A DNA stretch of 64,000 nucleotides from Neoarius graeffei (GCF_027579695.1 NC_083596.1:50481757-50545756), one strand, 5' to 3'. Counted from the stretch's first letter, positions 36,461 through 47,914 are shown. The notes: generated from the letters alone by a model not told the origin. Translations and numbers: made by a program.

Positions 36461-37225
36461 CCTTTCAATTTCATAAACTCGGTGAAATTTAGTTCCGTCT
36501 GAAATGTGGTGATTGTGATATCTGTTTATTTCTGTAATATCTCACAAAATATCAGGCCATTCTGTGGCTGGGAAGTTATTTAATTTGAGCAAATAATGTG
36601 CATGAAATCGCTCGCTTGGCGCAGACAGAGGAAGTCCGTGTGCGCATGCGCAGGTTTACCTTCTTCTTCTTCTTTTGGGTTTTACAGCAGCTGGCATCCA
36701 CAGTGTTGCATTACTGCCATCTACAGGTTTCCCTTTGAGCGTGCACTGACAGTTCCGTCATTCTGTCGCTAAACGAACAGCTGATCACACCGAGGTGCTC
36801 GCTGAGCGCCCATATTTATTAGTTTGGTCCTGCGTTTCCTTTCCTTCGTATAGAACATAACGTCTTTTCTTCTCGCTTTCTTTCCGTTACTGTAGTCGCT
36901 CTTTCACGTTTCATTCGCACACTCACGTTCTCCATTTTTCTCTCCTGTTTCAAATTTGTATCCCACAATGCCTTGCGTGAACGGGGAAAGCCCACCACGT
37001 GATGCATGACGTAGTATCTTGAATTGGGTCATGGTGAAGCAGGAAAAAATAGCGGCCACGTGGCCCTAAATTCATTAATTGTTCTATTTTTTAAAAACCT
37101 AATAAAATTGGAAGTCTGTGATTTGAATTCTGTAGCTTTCAGTCACTAAACAAAAATAACTGAATGTCAGGGAAAATTCTTTTTATTACCTCCACTTGAA
37201 AAATCTGAAAGGCCGTCTAGCTTCA
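36461..37225 (-). mobile_element. Non-autonomous hAT-like element, copy A
   Basis: Begins CCTTTCAATTTCATAAAC at 36461 and is the inverted counterpart of 43658-44316 over nearly its full length. It contains about 130 bases (around 36993-37115, with AGCGGCCACGTGGCCCTAAA) that copy B lacks. Its right end is degraded, so no TSD is visible. On the minus strand a short frame (about 36933-36819) reads MENVSVRMKRERATTVTERK and is preserved in copy B; it is too short to interpret. Confidence 0.8.
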
Positions 37226-37729
37226 AGTATTATTAGTATAGTTTGATAGTGTATTTTATTTAAATTATAGACTTACTGAACATACTGTAATTATATGAAT
37301 GCAAAAATATTAAAACAAAACCATGATAAATTCACATCTCTTTCACTTCACCTGCATCTACTAATCCTGGATATTAAAGCCAGTCTTTATATTTATATAT
37401 AAATAATAAATCGATATGACCGGCCAATATTAGCTGAGTGCAGATAACTCGGTATCGGCGGCTGATAAATGACAATTAAAAAAAAAAATCAATAGACAAA
37501 CGAAAGGTGGATCCTTTTACCATGTTATGAGTGTTGTTGTTTCATCGTTTGTCCTCCAGAGAGCGCACTGCAACTCCACTCTTGGCACCACTTGCATTTG
37601 GAATACTACAAATCACAACAATCAGCTGACCCAAGCAGAGCAGGGGCGGTGCCAGAGATTTTCTTTTGCTGGTGCTTTGGGGTTGGTTGAGTTTTCAAAA
37701 TGAACATGCTCTGAAATTTTGAGTAGACA

Positions 37730-37730
37730 T

Positions 37731-37807
<77 letters not shown>

Positions 37808-37809
37808 CA

Positions 37810-37860
<51 letters not shown>
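37730..37860. repeat. Compound (CA)-(TA)-(TACA) microsatellite
   Basis: A CA run passes into a long TA run, a TACA block near 37801-37820 and another TA run. Highly unstable, self-complementary sequence. Confidence 0.97.
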
Positions 37861-37862
<2 letters not shown>

Positions 37863-37954
37863 AGTACCTGCTCCGCAACTGTTACAATGCCATTCTCCAA
37901 CATCATGGATAAACTCCTGCTGCCACAGTTACAAACATCTCGAATAATGAATCA

Positions 37955-38172
37955 ACAGTATTCCGTTCCCTAGACCTTCCAACAGTTTTCCATTTCCTAG
38001 ACCTTCCAACAGTATTCCAACAGTAGACCTTCCAACAGTATTCCGTTCCCTCAACCTTCCAACAGTATTCCAACAGTATTCCATTCCCTCGACCTTCCAA
38101 CAGTTTTCTGTTCCCTCGACCTTCCAACAGTACTCCAACAGTATCCAACAATATTCCATTCCAACATTCCAT
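37955..38172. repeat. Minisatellite, CCTTCCAACAG-based
   Basis: Repeated CCTTCCAACAGTATTCCGTT and shortened variants give units of about 14-30 bases. It is followed at 38185-38250 by 'CACTGTGGTGACCCCTAACG' and a GGAAGAAGA end, resembling a fish retroposon 3' tail. Confidence 0.9.
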
Positions 38173-39555
38173 TCCATGAGGAGACGGAGGGACATTATTC
38201 ACTGTGGTGACCCCTAACGGGAACGGGCTAAAGAGGAAGAAGACGACCTAATGAGAGTTTGTGCCTCAACCACTAAATGCATTAAATTCATAAGAGGAAA
38301 TGGGGGGGGGGGGGAGATTATGCACTGACCTTTAGACCTTCATAACACAACAATGCGTCTGTTGCGACTGAGTGCAGAGGCATCATGAGTTTGTCACTGT
38401 CCAGAGCCCTTGTTTTCTCAGTGTTTACAGGCAAAGGTTATGAGTTCAAGAGTCATCACTGCTCTTCCTGTGTTACTCACAGCTTACTGACATGACAGGA
38501 AGTGTCAAAGATCTGCACACCAGTTCGTACAAGTCTCTAAATGCATCTTTGTACGGCCTCCTGAGTGCTGGTGACAGGGCGTCCCTGTTCTCCCATCCTC
38601 ACCGACTCCTTAAAGGAGATACGCAGAACCTTTATTTTTAAATACAGTGGATAGTATCTCCATCCTTGACTCTTGTATGCTGCATAAATGGGAATAAAAA
38701 ATATATTTTTGAGAGTTAAAATCGACCGCAAAGTTGTGATTGGCGCTGCCGCGCTGAGCCAGCCAGCCCTGAGTGCGTGACGTCACAGCGGGAACCGGTT
38801 TTAAGGCCGAGGCCTTTTACAGCTATAGACCAAAGTCATATAAATAACAATTTATGGTGAAAGTAAGAAATCCCGTTACCGACTCGCTCAACTAAGACTG
38901 ATCTGACTTCATTGATTGTGGGTTGACTCTCATTAAAACAGGATGGGTGCTATAACTTATGCAGCATACATGTACATGCATGCATTTTCACTGATAAACG
39001 CAAAAGGCAAATTAAATAATCAGATGAACTGAGCCAATCACATTCTGAAGCAAATTAAATAATCTTATACCGCTAACTTAAACACACAATACACGTTACA
39101 TGGATTAATCTAAATGCAGGGAAACAATTGGTTTTTGTTGTTTTGTATCCAAATGAGAGTCGGAGCTTACCCGTCTGTGTTCTCGCTTCTTGAAGGCCGA
39201 TCTTGTGGCCGATTGTTTTGAAACAATCTGACTTTCAGTTCTTTGTTCAGTTCTCCGTTCATTCGCTTCTTCCACATAAGGGCGAGATGGCAGCGATATC
39301 CAGTTTAGAAATCAGACGGCTGCTCCACTCATTCTCCATTTTCTCCATACTGAGTACTCCGCCATTACTGCTCAGCTCAGGAAATTACTAAAATCCATGA
39401 CGGGACAGAACGTCACCAATTTTAGCAACAACCACGGGGAGGTCACTGCCCAAGCGATATGTTCCGTCTCGTTCCGTCCCAGGTTTTAGCAACAACCCTC
39501 GGCTCACTCCGGGAGGACTGGTGCAACTGAACTCACTTTTCTTTAAAAAAAAAAA

Positions 39556-39735
39556 AATTAGGGGGCGTCGTGGCTCAGGTGCCACACCATAAATCCGGGG
39601 ACCCGGGTTCGATTCCGACCCGAGGTCATTTCCCAATCCCTCCCCATCTCTCTCCCTCTCCTGCTCATTTCCTGTCTCGGCACTGTCCTATCCAATAAAG
39701 GTGAAAAAAGCCCAAAAAATATCTTTAAAAAAAAT
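39556..39735 (+). mobile_element. tRNA-derived SINE of a second family
   Basis: The head GGGGGCGTCGTGGCTCAGGT and B box GGGTTCGATTCC are followed by a CT-rich body (CCCTCCCCATCTCTCTCCCT). The 3' end is TATCCAATAAAGGTGAAAAA with A-rich tail. CTTTAAAAAAAA occurs on both sides (39541 and 39723) and may be the TSD. Confidence 0.8.
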
Positions 39736-40026
39736 TTAAATAAATGCTTTCCTTTTCTTGTAGTTTTCTTTAATTGTTGGTACTGCACCCTCTTTCAATC
39801 CGGGCTTATAGCCAACGCTCCTCAACAGATCAGAGGTCTCGTACGAGTCTTCAGTAAAATGTGCAGAGCAGAGGAGAGACCACTTCGTAGGCGCCCAATG
39901 TGCTTGTGAACTTCTCGCAAAACGCGTCCAAATCTTTGCAGTTTGAACATTCTTGGGCCGTGAATGCAACGTAAATCCACCTCCTGTCGTGTTGCTGCAC
40001 CGGCCAAAAGCACATCTACGTGGCAT
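39736..40026 (-). CDS. THAP-type zinc finger exon, transposon-borne
   Basis: 96 codons from an ATG at 40026. The C2CH residues are C5, C10, C53 and H56 (LCSAHF). W33 and the terminal AVPTI motif (81-85) complete a THAP DNA-binding domain of about 85 residues. The family binds DNA in a sequence-specific manner. Here it lies inside the TTAA-flanked element 38614-40295, so it is most likely the N terminus of a transposase rather than a host THAP gene. The domain itself is intact and the frame ends shortly after it, near the SINE insertion. Confidence 0.85.
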   Translation of the reverse strand: MPRRCAFGRCSNTTGGGFTLHSRPKNVQTAKIWTRFARSSQAHWAPTKWSLLCSAHFTEDSYETSDLLRSVGYKPGLKEGAVPTIKENYKKRKAFI

Positions 40027-40374
40027 GGCGATAAATTAGCTCAAAATGGAGGATCGGAGTTGCAGTCAGCTCTGTGTTTTAGTATAGCGGAGATGGCGAT
40101 GAGACCGATAGACTTCCTGCTGTGACGTTATGGACGTCAAGGTCATTCACTCAGACCGCTACCTATATAAATCACTTTAATCGTAAAAATTACAATATTA
40201 GATTTATTGCTAACGCTTAAAACTATTCCTGTGCCATTCTTGAGGTCTCAAGGCACTTATAAACGAAAGTGAGGCCCTGGCTCTGCGTATATGCTTTAAT
40301 GACGGGCCATGGGCAGTTGTTTGTCTCGAAAAGATGTGCGTTTGGGGCAGAGAGCTAACACACCTCTCAAGACA

Positions 40375-41940
40375 TCATCTGTCTCTGTTGAAAAAAGTAT
40401 CATATCTGTCTATAAGAGGACAGAAAGAGTGTGTCCTCAGGTCGAAGCACGCGCTTTCTAACAGAGCCTCTACAGCAAAACCCTCCAGATGTTCTGCTGT
40501 TTGGCATCTGCCTTCTTTCATGCAGCGAAGTCTGTGTTGCAATTCCTGAGTTTGTTCACAGGCCTTCTTCTTGCTTTCCTTCTGTTTTCTTTCCATCAAC
40601 TGCTGCAAGATCCAGCCGTTGGGACTTTAACGAATCAGGCATGAATTTAGTCGTTCTGAAGTTGTACATCCTCGAAGAGAATGTAACACAAAACGAACCT
40701 CATCAGTGACCGCGCCGATTGCTCCGTCCTCTGTCCTCCAGCGTGGGTTTGAATGGCTGATCCGGTCATGCAGCGTAGCCCAGAACGCTGCCAGAGTCTT
40801 CTTGACGATCCGGCATGCCCAGTGAGTGTCACAGCTTTTTGAGTTCTACACGCTTCACTGTTGGCTCAAGTTCATTTTTTTTTCCAGGAAAAGATTGTGC
40901 ATCACTGACCCAGAAAAAACTTGTAGAGGATTTGTAGTGTGCATGGCAATGCTCCATCATAGCACTGAACAACACACACACTGAGCATTGGCTGAGTGCT
41001 CGCTTGATACTGGCGAGTAGTGAGTCCATGTCGAACCCTTCTGCTGGGGTGAAATGCAAAAAAGTCCTCGTGCGTGTTCTCTCACAACGGCTGCAGATAT
41101 CATACAACCACTAAAATCTGTCACTTTTGACTCGCTTCTTTACTTTCATCCACCAAAACAGCACAGTGCCCTGCATCCCTGACATCATTTCTTTCTTTTC
41201 GTGTCATATTATCCATTAAATATCTCATTTTGTACAGCATGGTCAATGTGTTTGGCATTTGATGGACTGCTGGTTAACTTCTTTCCCAATGTCGCATCAA
41301 ACATTCCAACGACGCAGAATTTTGTGAAAACGAACCCTAACCCTGACCCCCTGTCAAGCCGTATAGTGGAGGCATTCCACCACAGCCCTTCAGTTCTCCA
41401 TAACCAAAGCCATTTGTTTTGAGCCATTTGTCTGTATTTGTCTGAACTCATTCCATTTCTTCATCGCAAATCTGTGTCCCATGTTTTCATGATGACTCTT
41501 CAGAGATGCTGAAGCTTCTCACCAGTAAATCCTGGTTCCAAATGAAAGCCACATCCTCGTTTTAAAAAATGCCGACAAACAAAGAAAAATGCTGTGTATC
41601 TGTGCACGCTGTATTCCAGCCATGCGGATTGATCCAACCAGCTTTTGTTAAAACCTCTTGACTGATTCCCAAATGGTTGTATGGAGTATTTTTTTTGAAG
41701 AACCGGCCATCTTGGGCCCTCTTGAAGATGATCGCGAATATCATCTACAGTAATTCTAGCGTCATCAGCAGCAATCGCGGGCAGGTTCCCTTCCTCAGCT
41801 CCATCCTCAGGTTTTCCTGTTCCTGGTCAATGTCTGTTAGCATCATGTCCACACCTTCATGAGACCTTTTAGCATCACCTGTAGCCCCATTAGGTTCACA
41901 ATCACTCTCGTTTCCTTCTAATTGAGTCTCCACATGTGGA
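40375..41940 (-). pseudogene. hAT-family transposase relic with TTF-type zinc finger
   Basis: Minus-strand coding pieces in shifting frames. An acidic N-terminal region lies near 41933. Then comes DIRDHLQEGPRWPVLQKKYS, followed by FNKSWLDQSAWLEYS and FFVCRHF near 41590-41720; W-LEYS-CR-F is the core of the TTF-type zinc finger in ZMYM1/hAT-like proteins. Further on CDTHWACRIVKKTL near 40805-40850 matches the 'xTRWxxR' region of the same proteins, and a Gln/Lys-rich segment lies at 40608-40375. Stops and frameshifts are frequent. No ends were identified. Confidence 0.68.
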
Positions 41941-42357
41941 TGTTTATGAATTAAAGCTCCATGATCATATTGTTAATTAGGCATGCACCGATTCACCCAA
42001 TTTATGATTGCGTTACTTCCACCTACTGTGAAGTCACGTACAGTCCCGCTATTGTACGTCTTGCTATTGCGCCCTCTGCTGTCTGAACAATACAATTACA
42101 GTGAGGAAAACCTAAGCGATTACACAGCCTGATAGTCAACACAATTCATTTTCTTATTTCCTCAATTCAAATCGTGAAATTTGCATCACAATTTATTGTC
42201 ACATGGTATATCATTACATGCCGATTGCAAAGATTTCACTCATGCTAAGTTACAAAAGAAAATGCCCTCTGGGTAACTGGACGAAAAAGTAAGGTCAAAA
42301 GTTTAATCTGTGCTGCACCCACTGGCTGAATCAGATCACCGATTGTTATATAGATAT

Positions 42358-42736
42358 CTCATTCTCATCTCATTATCTGTAGCCGCTTTATCCTGTTCTA
42401 CAGGGTCGCGGGGGGGCTGGATCCTATCCCAGCTGACTACGGGTGAAAGGCGGGGTTCACCCTGGACAAGTCGCCAGGTCATCACAGGGCTGACACATAG
42501 ACACAGACAACCATTCACACTCACATTCACACCTACGCTCAATTTAGAGTCACCAGTTAACCTAACCTGCATGTCTTTGGACTGTGGGGGAAACCGGAGC
42601 ACCCGGAGGAAACCCACGCGGACACGGGGAGAACATGCAAACTCCACACAGAAAGGCCCTCGCCGGCCACGGGGCTCGAACCCGGACCTTCTTGCTGTGA
42701 GGCGACAGCGCTAACCACTACACCACTGTGCCGCCC
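42358..42736 (-). mobile_element. tRNA-derived SINE (type I)
   Basis: Full-length inverted copy flanked by the 11-bp repeat TATATAGATAT at 42347-42357 and 42737-42747. The tRNA-like head is at the right end (42730). Confidence 0.96.
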
Positions 42737-43657
42737 TATATAGATATATTTTTTCATAAAAATAGTTTGTTTTATGAATGTATTGATTTATTTTTCAATT
42801 GATACATTGTAATATTCACACATATTGAAAAAAAATTAAACAGAAAGAAATTTATTGAGGGTGCTAATGAGGGTCCTATGGCTATCCTAGGGGTTGCTCC
42901 ATGGCCCCCAAGCCCCGCCCCGGCTCCGCCCTTGGAGCAGAGTAACAATGGCACATCAAACTTCAGAAGGTTTTCAGCTATTTAAAAAAAAAAAAAACAT
43001 CACTTTCTGTTAATTGGCAGATACGGACAAATCGTATTTTTTAGTTTGAACTGAAATTATTTTTTGCGCGATTCTGAGAAATAAACGACAAGTATCCTGA
43101 AGTATTTCAGAGTTATATAAAAACATCGCATTTATGCCATATTTGAGTGATGAAAATGGAATAAATCTAATTGTTTTTAAATTACGTAGGCTATTCCTTG
43201 AAAACACACCGTGCATGTTTCAGGTGAATAGTTTTGTATTTCGACCGAATTAAAGAAATTCTATTGTGTACATACATTCAGAATTTTTTTCCATGTATAT
43301 TTATGCCTGCTTGGCCATTTTTGTGCAATTCATAATATTTTAAAAGTCTTTCTATTTACATGAAGACTTTTGTCTTTTTTTATGGAGGGTTGAGTATCGG
43401 CTGATAATATTGCTTATCGGAACTCACAGATGGTTTTTATCAGGATAATTACTTGCCTATAGCTATTTCATTACGAGACAGGAAGTGAGAGTGATAATGG
43501 GGAGAAGTGGTGTCATTTTTTATCTGCTTTCTCTTTCACACTGCTCACTTTCAGAGAAAAACCCTTTCTATCACTTTCTTGGTTTACTTTCTGCTTTATA
43601 TCTCTACTGTGGGAACGCGATCCTCTCACCTTCAGAACGTTTAAAGAACCCGTCAAA

Positions 43658-44316
43658 CCTTTCAAGCTGGACTACCTTTCAGATTTTTCAAGTGTAGGTC
43701 ATAAAAAGAATTTTCCCAACAGTTATTTTTGTTTAGTGGACCAAACGCTTCTGAATTCGAATCACAGACTTTCCCCGTTCACGCAAGGCATTGTGGGATA
43801 CAAATTAGAAACAGGAGAGAAAAATGGAGGACGTGAGTGTGCGAATGAAATGTGAAAGAGCGACTACAGTAACGGAAAGAAAGCGAGAAGAAAAGACGTT
43901 ATGTTATATACGAAGGAAAGGAAACGCAGGACCAAACTAATAAATATGGGCGCTCAGCGAGCACCTCGGTGTGATCAGCTGTTCGTTTAGCGACAGAATG
44001 ATGGAACTGTCAGTGCACGCTCAAAGGGAAACCTGTAGATGGCAGTAATGCAACACTGTGGATGCCAGCTGCCGTAAAACCCAAAAGAAGAAGAAGAAGG
44101 TAAACCTGCGCATGCGCACACGGACTTCCTCTGTCTGCTTGACTGCGCCAAGCGAGCGATTTCATGCACATTATTTGCTTTAATCCCCTCAAATTAAATA
44201 ACTTCCCAGCCACAGAATGGCCTGATATTTTGTGAGATATTACAGAAATAAACAGATATCACAATCACCACATTTCAGACGCAACTAAATTTCACCGATT
44301 TTATGAAATTGAAAGG
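43658..44316 (+). mobile_element. Non-autonomous hAT-like element, copy B, with 8-bp TSD
   Basis: The ends CCTTTCAAGC and GAAATTGAAAGG are inverted repeats of about 8 bases. Both sides carry the same 8-bp word CCGTCAAA (43650-43657 and 44317-44324). The body is the inverted counterpart of 36461-37225. It contains CTTCTTCT/AAGAAGAAG tracts and 'GATGGCAGTAATGCAACACT', but no transposase. Confidence 0.85.
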
Positions 44317-44353
44317 CCGTCAAACCTGTAACACAATCTACAGTGGTGCTTGA

Positions 44354-44520
44354 AAGTTTGTGAACCCTTTAGAATTTTTCTATATTTCTGCATAAATATG
44401 ACCAAAAACATCATCAGATTTTCACACAAGTCCTAAAAGTAGATAAAGAGAACCCAGTTAAACAAATGAGACAAGCCCCACTGTAGTAACCTTATAAACC
44501 AGGTCACTCCTGAAAAACTT
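44354..44520 (+). mobile_element. Tc1-like MITE left end
   Basis: CAGTGGTGCTTGAAAGTTTG, then TGAACCCTTTAGAATTTTTC match the typical terminus of a fish Tc1-like element. It is interrupted at 44520 by a SINE, and only CTCCTGAAAAACTT and about 20 further bases follow. Confidence 0.75.
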
Positions 44521-44896
44521 CATCTCATCTCATCATCTCTAGCCGCTTTATCCTGTTCTACAGGGTCGCAGGCGAGCTGGAGCCTATCCCAGCTGACTAC
44601 GGGCGAAAGGCGGGGTTCACCCTGGACAAGTCGCCAGGTCATCACAGGGCTGACACATAGACACAGACAACCATTCACACTCACATTCACACCTACGCTC
44701 AATTTAGAGTCACCAGTTAACCTAACCTGCATGTCTTTGGACTGTGGGGGAAACCGGAGCACCCGGAGGAAACCCACGCGGACACGGGGAGAACATGCAA
44801 ACTCCACACAGAAAGGCCCTCGCCGGCCACGGGGCTCGAACCCGGACCTTCTTGCTGTGAGGCGACAGCGCTAACCACTACACCACCGTGCCGCCC
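44521..44896 (-). mobile_element. tRNA-derived SINE (type I) nested in a Tc1-like MITE
   Basis: Inverted full-length copy flanked by a perfect 14-bp repeat CTCCTGAAAAACTT at 44507-44520 and 44897-44910. Confidence 0.97.
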
Positions 44897-45109
44897 CTCC
44901 TGAAAAACTTTTTCAGGAGAGAAAAAGTTTTCTCAAGAGAGAAAACTAATCAGCGATGCGGCCGTGTGATGAAGTGGAGGTACTGTGATCTCAGGGCCTC
45001 AGACTCCTCAGATCCTTCGAGCACCAACATCCCGAGAACATCCAGACTGGTTCCATCAAACCTGTGCAGTGTGTGGTCTGAAATCTCCAGCGTGTTACTC
45101 AGAACGTTG

Positions 45110-45280
45110 CGCCACAGAGCACTTTGAGGATCATAAAAGATCCCAAACCACCAAACTGCAACCTGTTCACACTGCTTCCTTCCTGCAGGCAACACCACAG
45201 CATCCTTTCTCTCAGGAACAGGCTCACTGTTTATCTTTCTGCTCAATCCTCACTGATACACCTACAGCTTCCGGTTTACA
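45110..45280 (+). repeat. Possible LINE-derived fragment
   Basis: A frame reading IIKDPKPPNCNLFTLLPSCR resembles the 'DPxHPLxxxFxLLPSGRRYR' segment downstream of fish LINE reverse transcriptases. Short, with no other LINE features. The rest of 45281-45890 holds no recognised gene. Confidence 0.35.
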
Positions 45281-45890
45281 TTTTATACATTATACACACT
45301 TTTAGTCATTTATTATTATACACTCTTCTGTCATGCACAGTATTATCCACATCTGATCGTTTGACTGACTGCTTGATTTGGGAAAACGTCTCAATTCCAC
45401 TCATCTTTTCGACTGTTTATCCAAAGTGTATAAACTGTAATGTGATGAGAAAACCTTCTGATCAAATCATGTCCTGACAGCGTTTATACAACACTACAGA
45501 AACTATAATGTATTGGAACCAGCGCGTTAACGTCCCCAATAATACCGACCTGCACGACTGTCAGAGCTGCTGTTATAGAAAACTAATCAACACCTTCTGA
45601 CCAATCAGAGTCCAGTGCTATAACCTTGGAAATCTTATAACTCTATAATCGCTCCTTGTTTGCATTTGGCCAATCGAAAACTGACGTGATCAGTTTAACT
45701 GCACTGAAACATCTAGAAACATCAAGAAGGTGCATGGGAAGGGAAGGTGTGAAGCTGCAGGATGCGAGATGAGATGAATACAAACATTAATATTAACATC
45801 AGCTCTCTTGTCTTGGGCACGTTTCAATCCGAAATATCCCGTGTCTCTAACACGCTTTAACGTTCAACTGCTTTCCAAAAGCACTTCTGA

Positions 45891-45975
45891 GAAGAAGAAG
45901 AAACCTTTATTCGTCACATGCACACTTCAAGCACAGTGAGATTCATCCTCTGCATTTAACCCATCTGAAGCAGTG

Positions 45976-46016
<41 letters not shown>

Positions 46017-46283
46017 AGAGCAGTGGGCAGCCACACCAGAGCGCCCGGGGAGCAGTCAGGGGTTCGGTACCTCGCTCAAGGGCACCTCAGCCCAAGGCCA
46101 GCCCGTGTTAACCTACTGCATGTCTTTGGACTGTGGGGGAAACCGGAGCACCCGGAGGAAACCCACGCGGACACGAGGAGAACATACAAACTCCACACAG
46201 AAAGGCCCTCGCCGGCCACGGGGCTCGAACCCGGAACCTTCTTGCTGTGAGGCGACAGCGCTAACCACTACACCACCGTGCCG
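45891..46283 (-). mobile_element. tRNA-derived SINE, type II tail
   Basis: Inverted copy of the 31916-32300 type. Tail AAGAAGAAGAAACCTTTATT at the left, a CA run at 45979-46014, the shared body and the tRNA-like head ending CCGTGCCG at 46283. Boundaries are clear, but no good TSD was found. Confidence 0.9.
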
Positions 46284-46485
46284 AAAACAAAACGACAAAC
46301 AAAAGCAACTGTGGTTTTCACCTAAATGTCCCTCTGACTTCAACTTTGACCTCAGTTTCGATGTTTAGTGTCGAAACAGTGCTGCGGCAGTGAAATTACA
46401 TCAAACACTCCCCACCCCCGACTCCTTTCAGCTCCTCTTTCAAAATGATTTTCATTTCACTCCCAATTAATTTTAAACTTCTCCA

Positions 46486-46572
46486 TCTTCTCATCTCATC
46501 TCATCTCATTATCTCTAGCCGCTTTATCCTGTTCTGTTCTACAGGGTCGCAGGCGAGCTGGAGCCTATCCAT
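46486..46572 (-). repeat. SINE type I 3'-tail fragment
   Basis: Only the tail (complement of GGATAAAGCGGCTAGAGATA with ATGAG repeats) is present, with a small duplication CTGTTCTGTTC; it stops after GAGCCTATCC. A 5'-truncated retroposition. Confidence 0.85.
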
Positions 46573-46878
46573 CTTATCTTCACTTTATTTGAGTTGCAAG
46601 CGGTAGCTGAAGGGCGGCTGATACTGAATAAGCCGATTCCAGAGATAAGCTGCTACTTCCTGTGGGCTCATGCGGGTGAACATGCATCTTCCTGGTTTCT
46701 GTATCACTTCTAAATTTATTAGCACTCATGTCCTCACTTGCTGCAAAGTCTACCACGACGAGTGTTTATTACAGCACACTTAATTCATCTTCAGCAGGAT
46801 TAGCTGAGACTGAGTGAGTGAGTGTGTGTGTGCGCACATGTGTGTGTAAGAGAGGTTGAGGTTAAACGTGAAATAAGG

Positions 46879-47015
46879 ATGGAGGAGCTAGCGATGTACC
46901 ACGGGGCAATCAGTAAAGAGCAAGCTGAGAGAATTTTAGGGGCAACTGGCCGAGACGGAAGCTTCCTGATCAGAGACAGCAAGACCATCCCAGGTTCCTA
47001 CTGCATCTGTGTGCT
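46879..47015 (+). CDS. sh2d1a: SH2 domain protein 1A (SAP), exon 1
   Basis: First of three coding exons of a 122-residue adaptor consisting of one SH2 domain. SAP binds phosphotyrosine motifs of SLAM-family receptors in T and NK cells and recruits Fyn. Exon 1 encodes 45 codons plus two bases, starting MEELAMYHGAISKEQAERIL. The phosphotyrosine-binding Arg is R32 in FLIRDS. The donor is GT at 47016. Human SAP starts at the equivalent Met before AVYHG. An in-frame upstream Met at 46822 would add 19 residues translated from a TG-repeat stretch, so it is not chosen. Exons 1+2 sum to 201 bases and join in frame. Confidence 0.93.
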
Positions 47016-47259
47016 GTACGTACTGCTTTCATTCCTTTATACTTTTTTCAAAAGATTTTAAATGCCTGCATGTTTGTAATTTCACGCTCCTGGTCCTGTC
47101 CTTGTCCGTCTATTAATTCCAGGATCTTTCAGAAATGTTTGGGTTCTGTTTCACTCAGGAATGTTTACACTGTTTAAAATGAACAGAACTGAATATTATT
47201 GAACGAATTTTAAATTTCAATGTTTTTGGGCCAGTCATGCGAGTTAAAATCAGGACGTA

Positions 47260-47455
47260 GCCAATGACAGCTTGATGTTTGAGGTTGTGAACCACTGATC
47301 GGAAGACTCAGAGTTCAAATCTCACTTCTAGGCCCTTAAGCAAATGCCCTGGATTTGTCAATTCCTCCAAGGATGCTGGACAACAACAGACCTTGCAATC
47401 TGACTCCCATTTCCTTCCAGTTGGTTGATGCCAAAACACAATTTCCCCTGTGGGA
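47260..47455 (+). mobile_element. Diverged tRNA-like SINE, third family, copy 1
   Basis: Inside sh2d1a intron 1. GAACCACTGA, a B-box-like AGAGTTCAAATCTC, CCTTAAGCAA, TTGTCAATTCC and GCCAAAACACAATTTCCC occur in the same order in the copy at 47915-48120. Strong divergence suggests old insertions. Confidence 0.7.
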
Positions 47456-47914
47456 TATTTAAAGTCCATCTTTTGCTCATTAGATTTGAAATATAACCAC
47501 AGAACTTGTTCTGCTCCTCTTGTAACCTTACATTTCCCAACCTTGGTTATGGATTTCCCATTTCCTTGCGGATCTTGTTATTTTCCCTTCTCTGCCACAT
47601 CGTATCCAAGTATACTCAGGGAATCACCAGGCCTTTCATGAACTGAAATGGGTGTCAGAGTAGAAACACACAAAAAAAAACCTTATAGAGCATGTGGTCA
47701 CCAGGATCAGAAGTTCCACACCGGTTTTATACCATCGGAGTACAACCAAATGTCCTGCAAAGTTCAGATCCACGCATTTTCCCAATTTATAATGATTCAT
47801 TTTGCAGAAGCTTATAATTGAGACAGGATCCAGTCCAAGAACAGAACTTAGCAAGTGGGTAAGGCTTAAGTGACTTAGTCGATGAACAACAGTGACTTTC
47901 TGACAGTCCTAGGA

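Larger units (their letters stand above)
38614..40295 (-). mobile_element. Kolobok-like DNA transposon with THAP gene
   Basis: The ends AGGAGATACGCAGAACC and, inverted, AGCATATACGCAGAGCC are flanked by TTAA at 38610-38613 and 40296-40299. It contains the THAP-domain frame 40026-39736 (-) and a later SINE at 39556-39735. TTAA duplication plus a THAP protein fits Kolobok. The catalytic domain is not visible, so this is a deleted copy. Confidence 0.75.

Noticed and set aside
37730-37860. Regulatory or coding content in the TA/CA tract
   Set aside because: Pure compound microsatellite.
46822-46878. Upstream in-frame start for sh2d1a
   Set aside because: It would translate a TG-repeat region (M-C-V-C-A-H-V-C), absent from SAP proteins; the Met at 46879 matches the family start.
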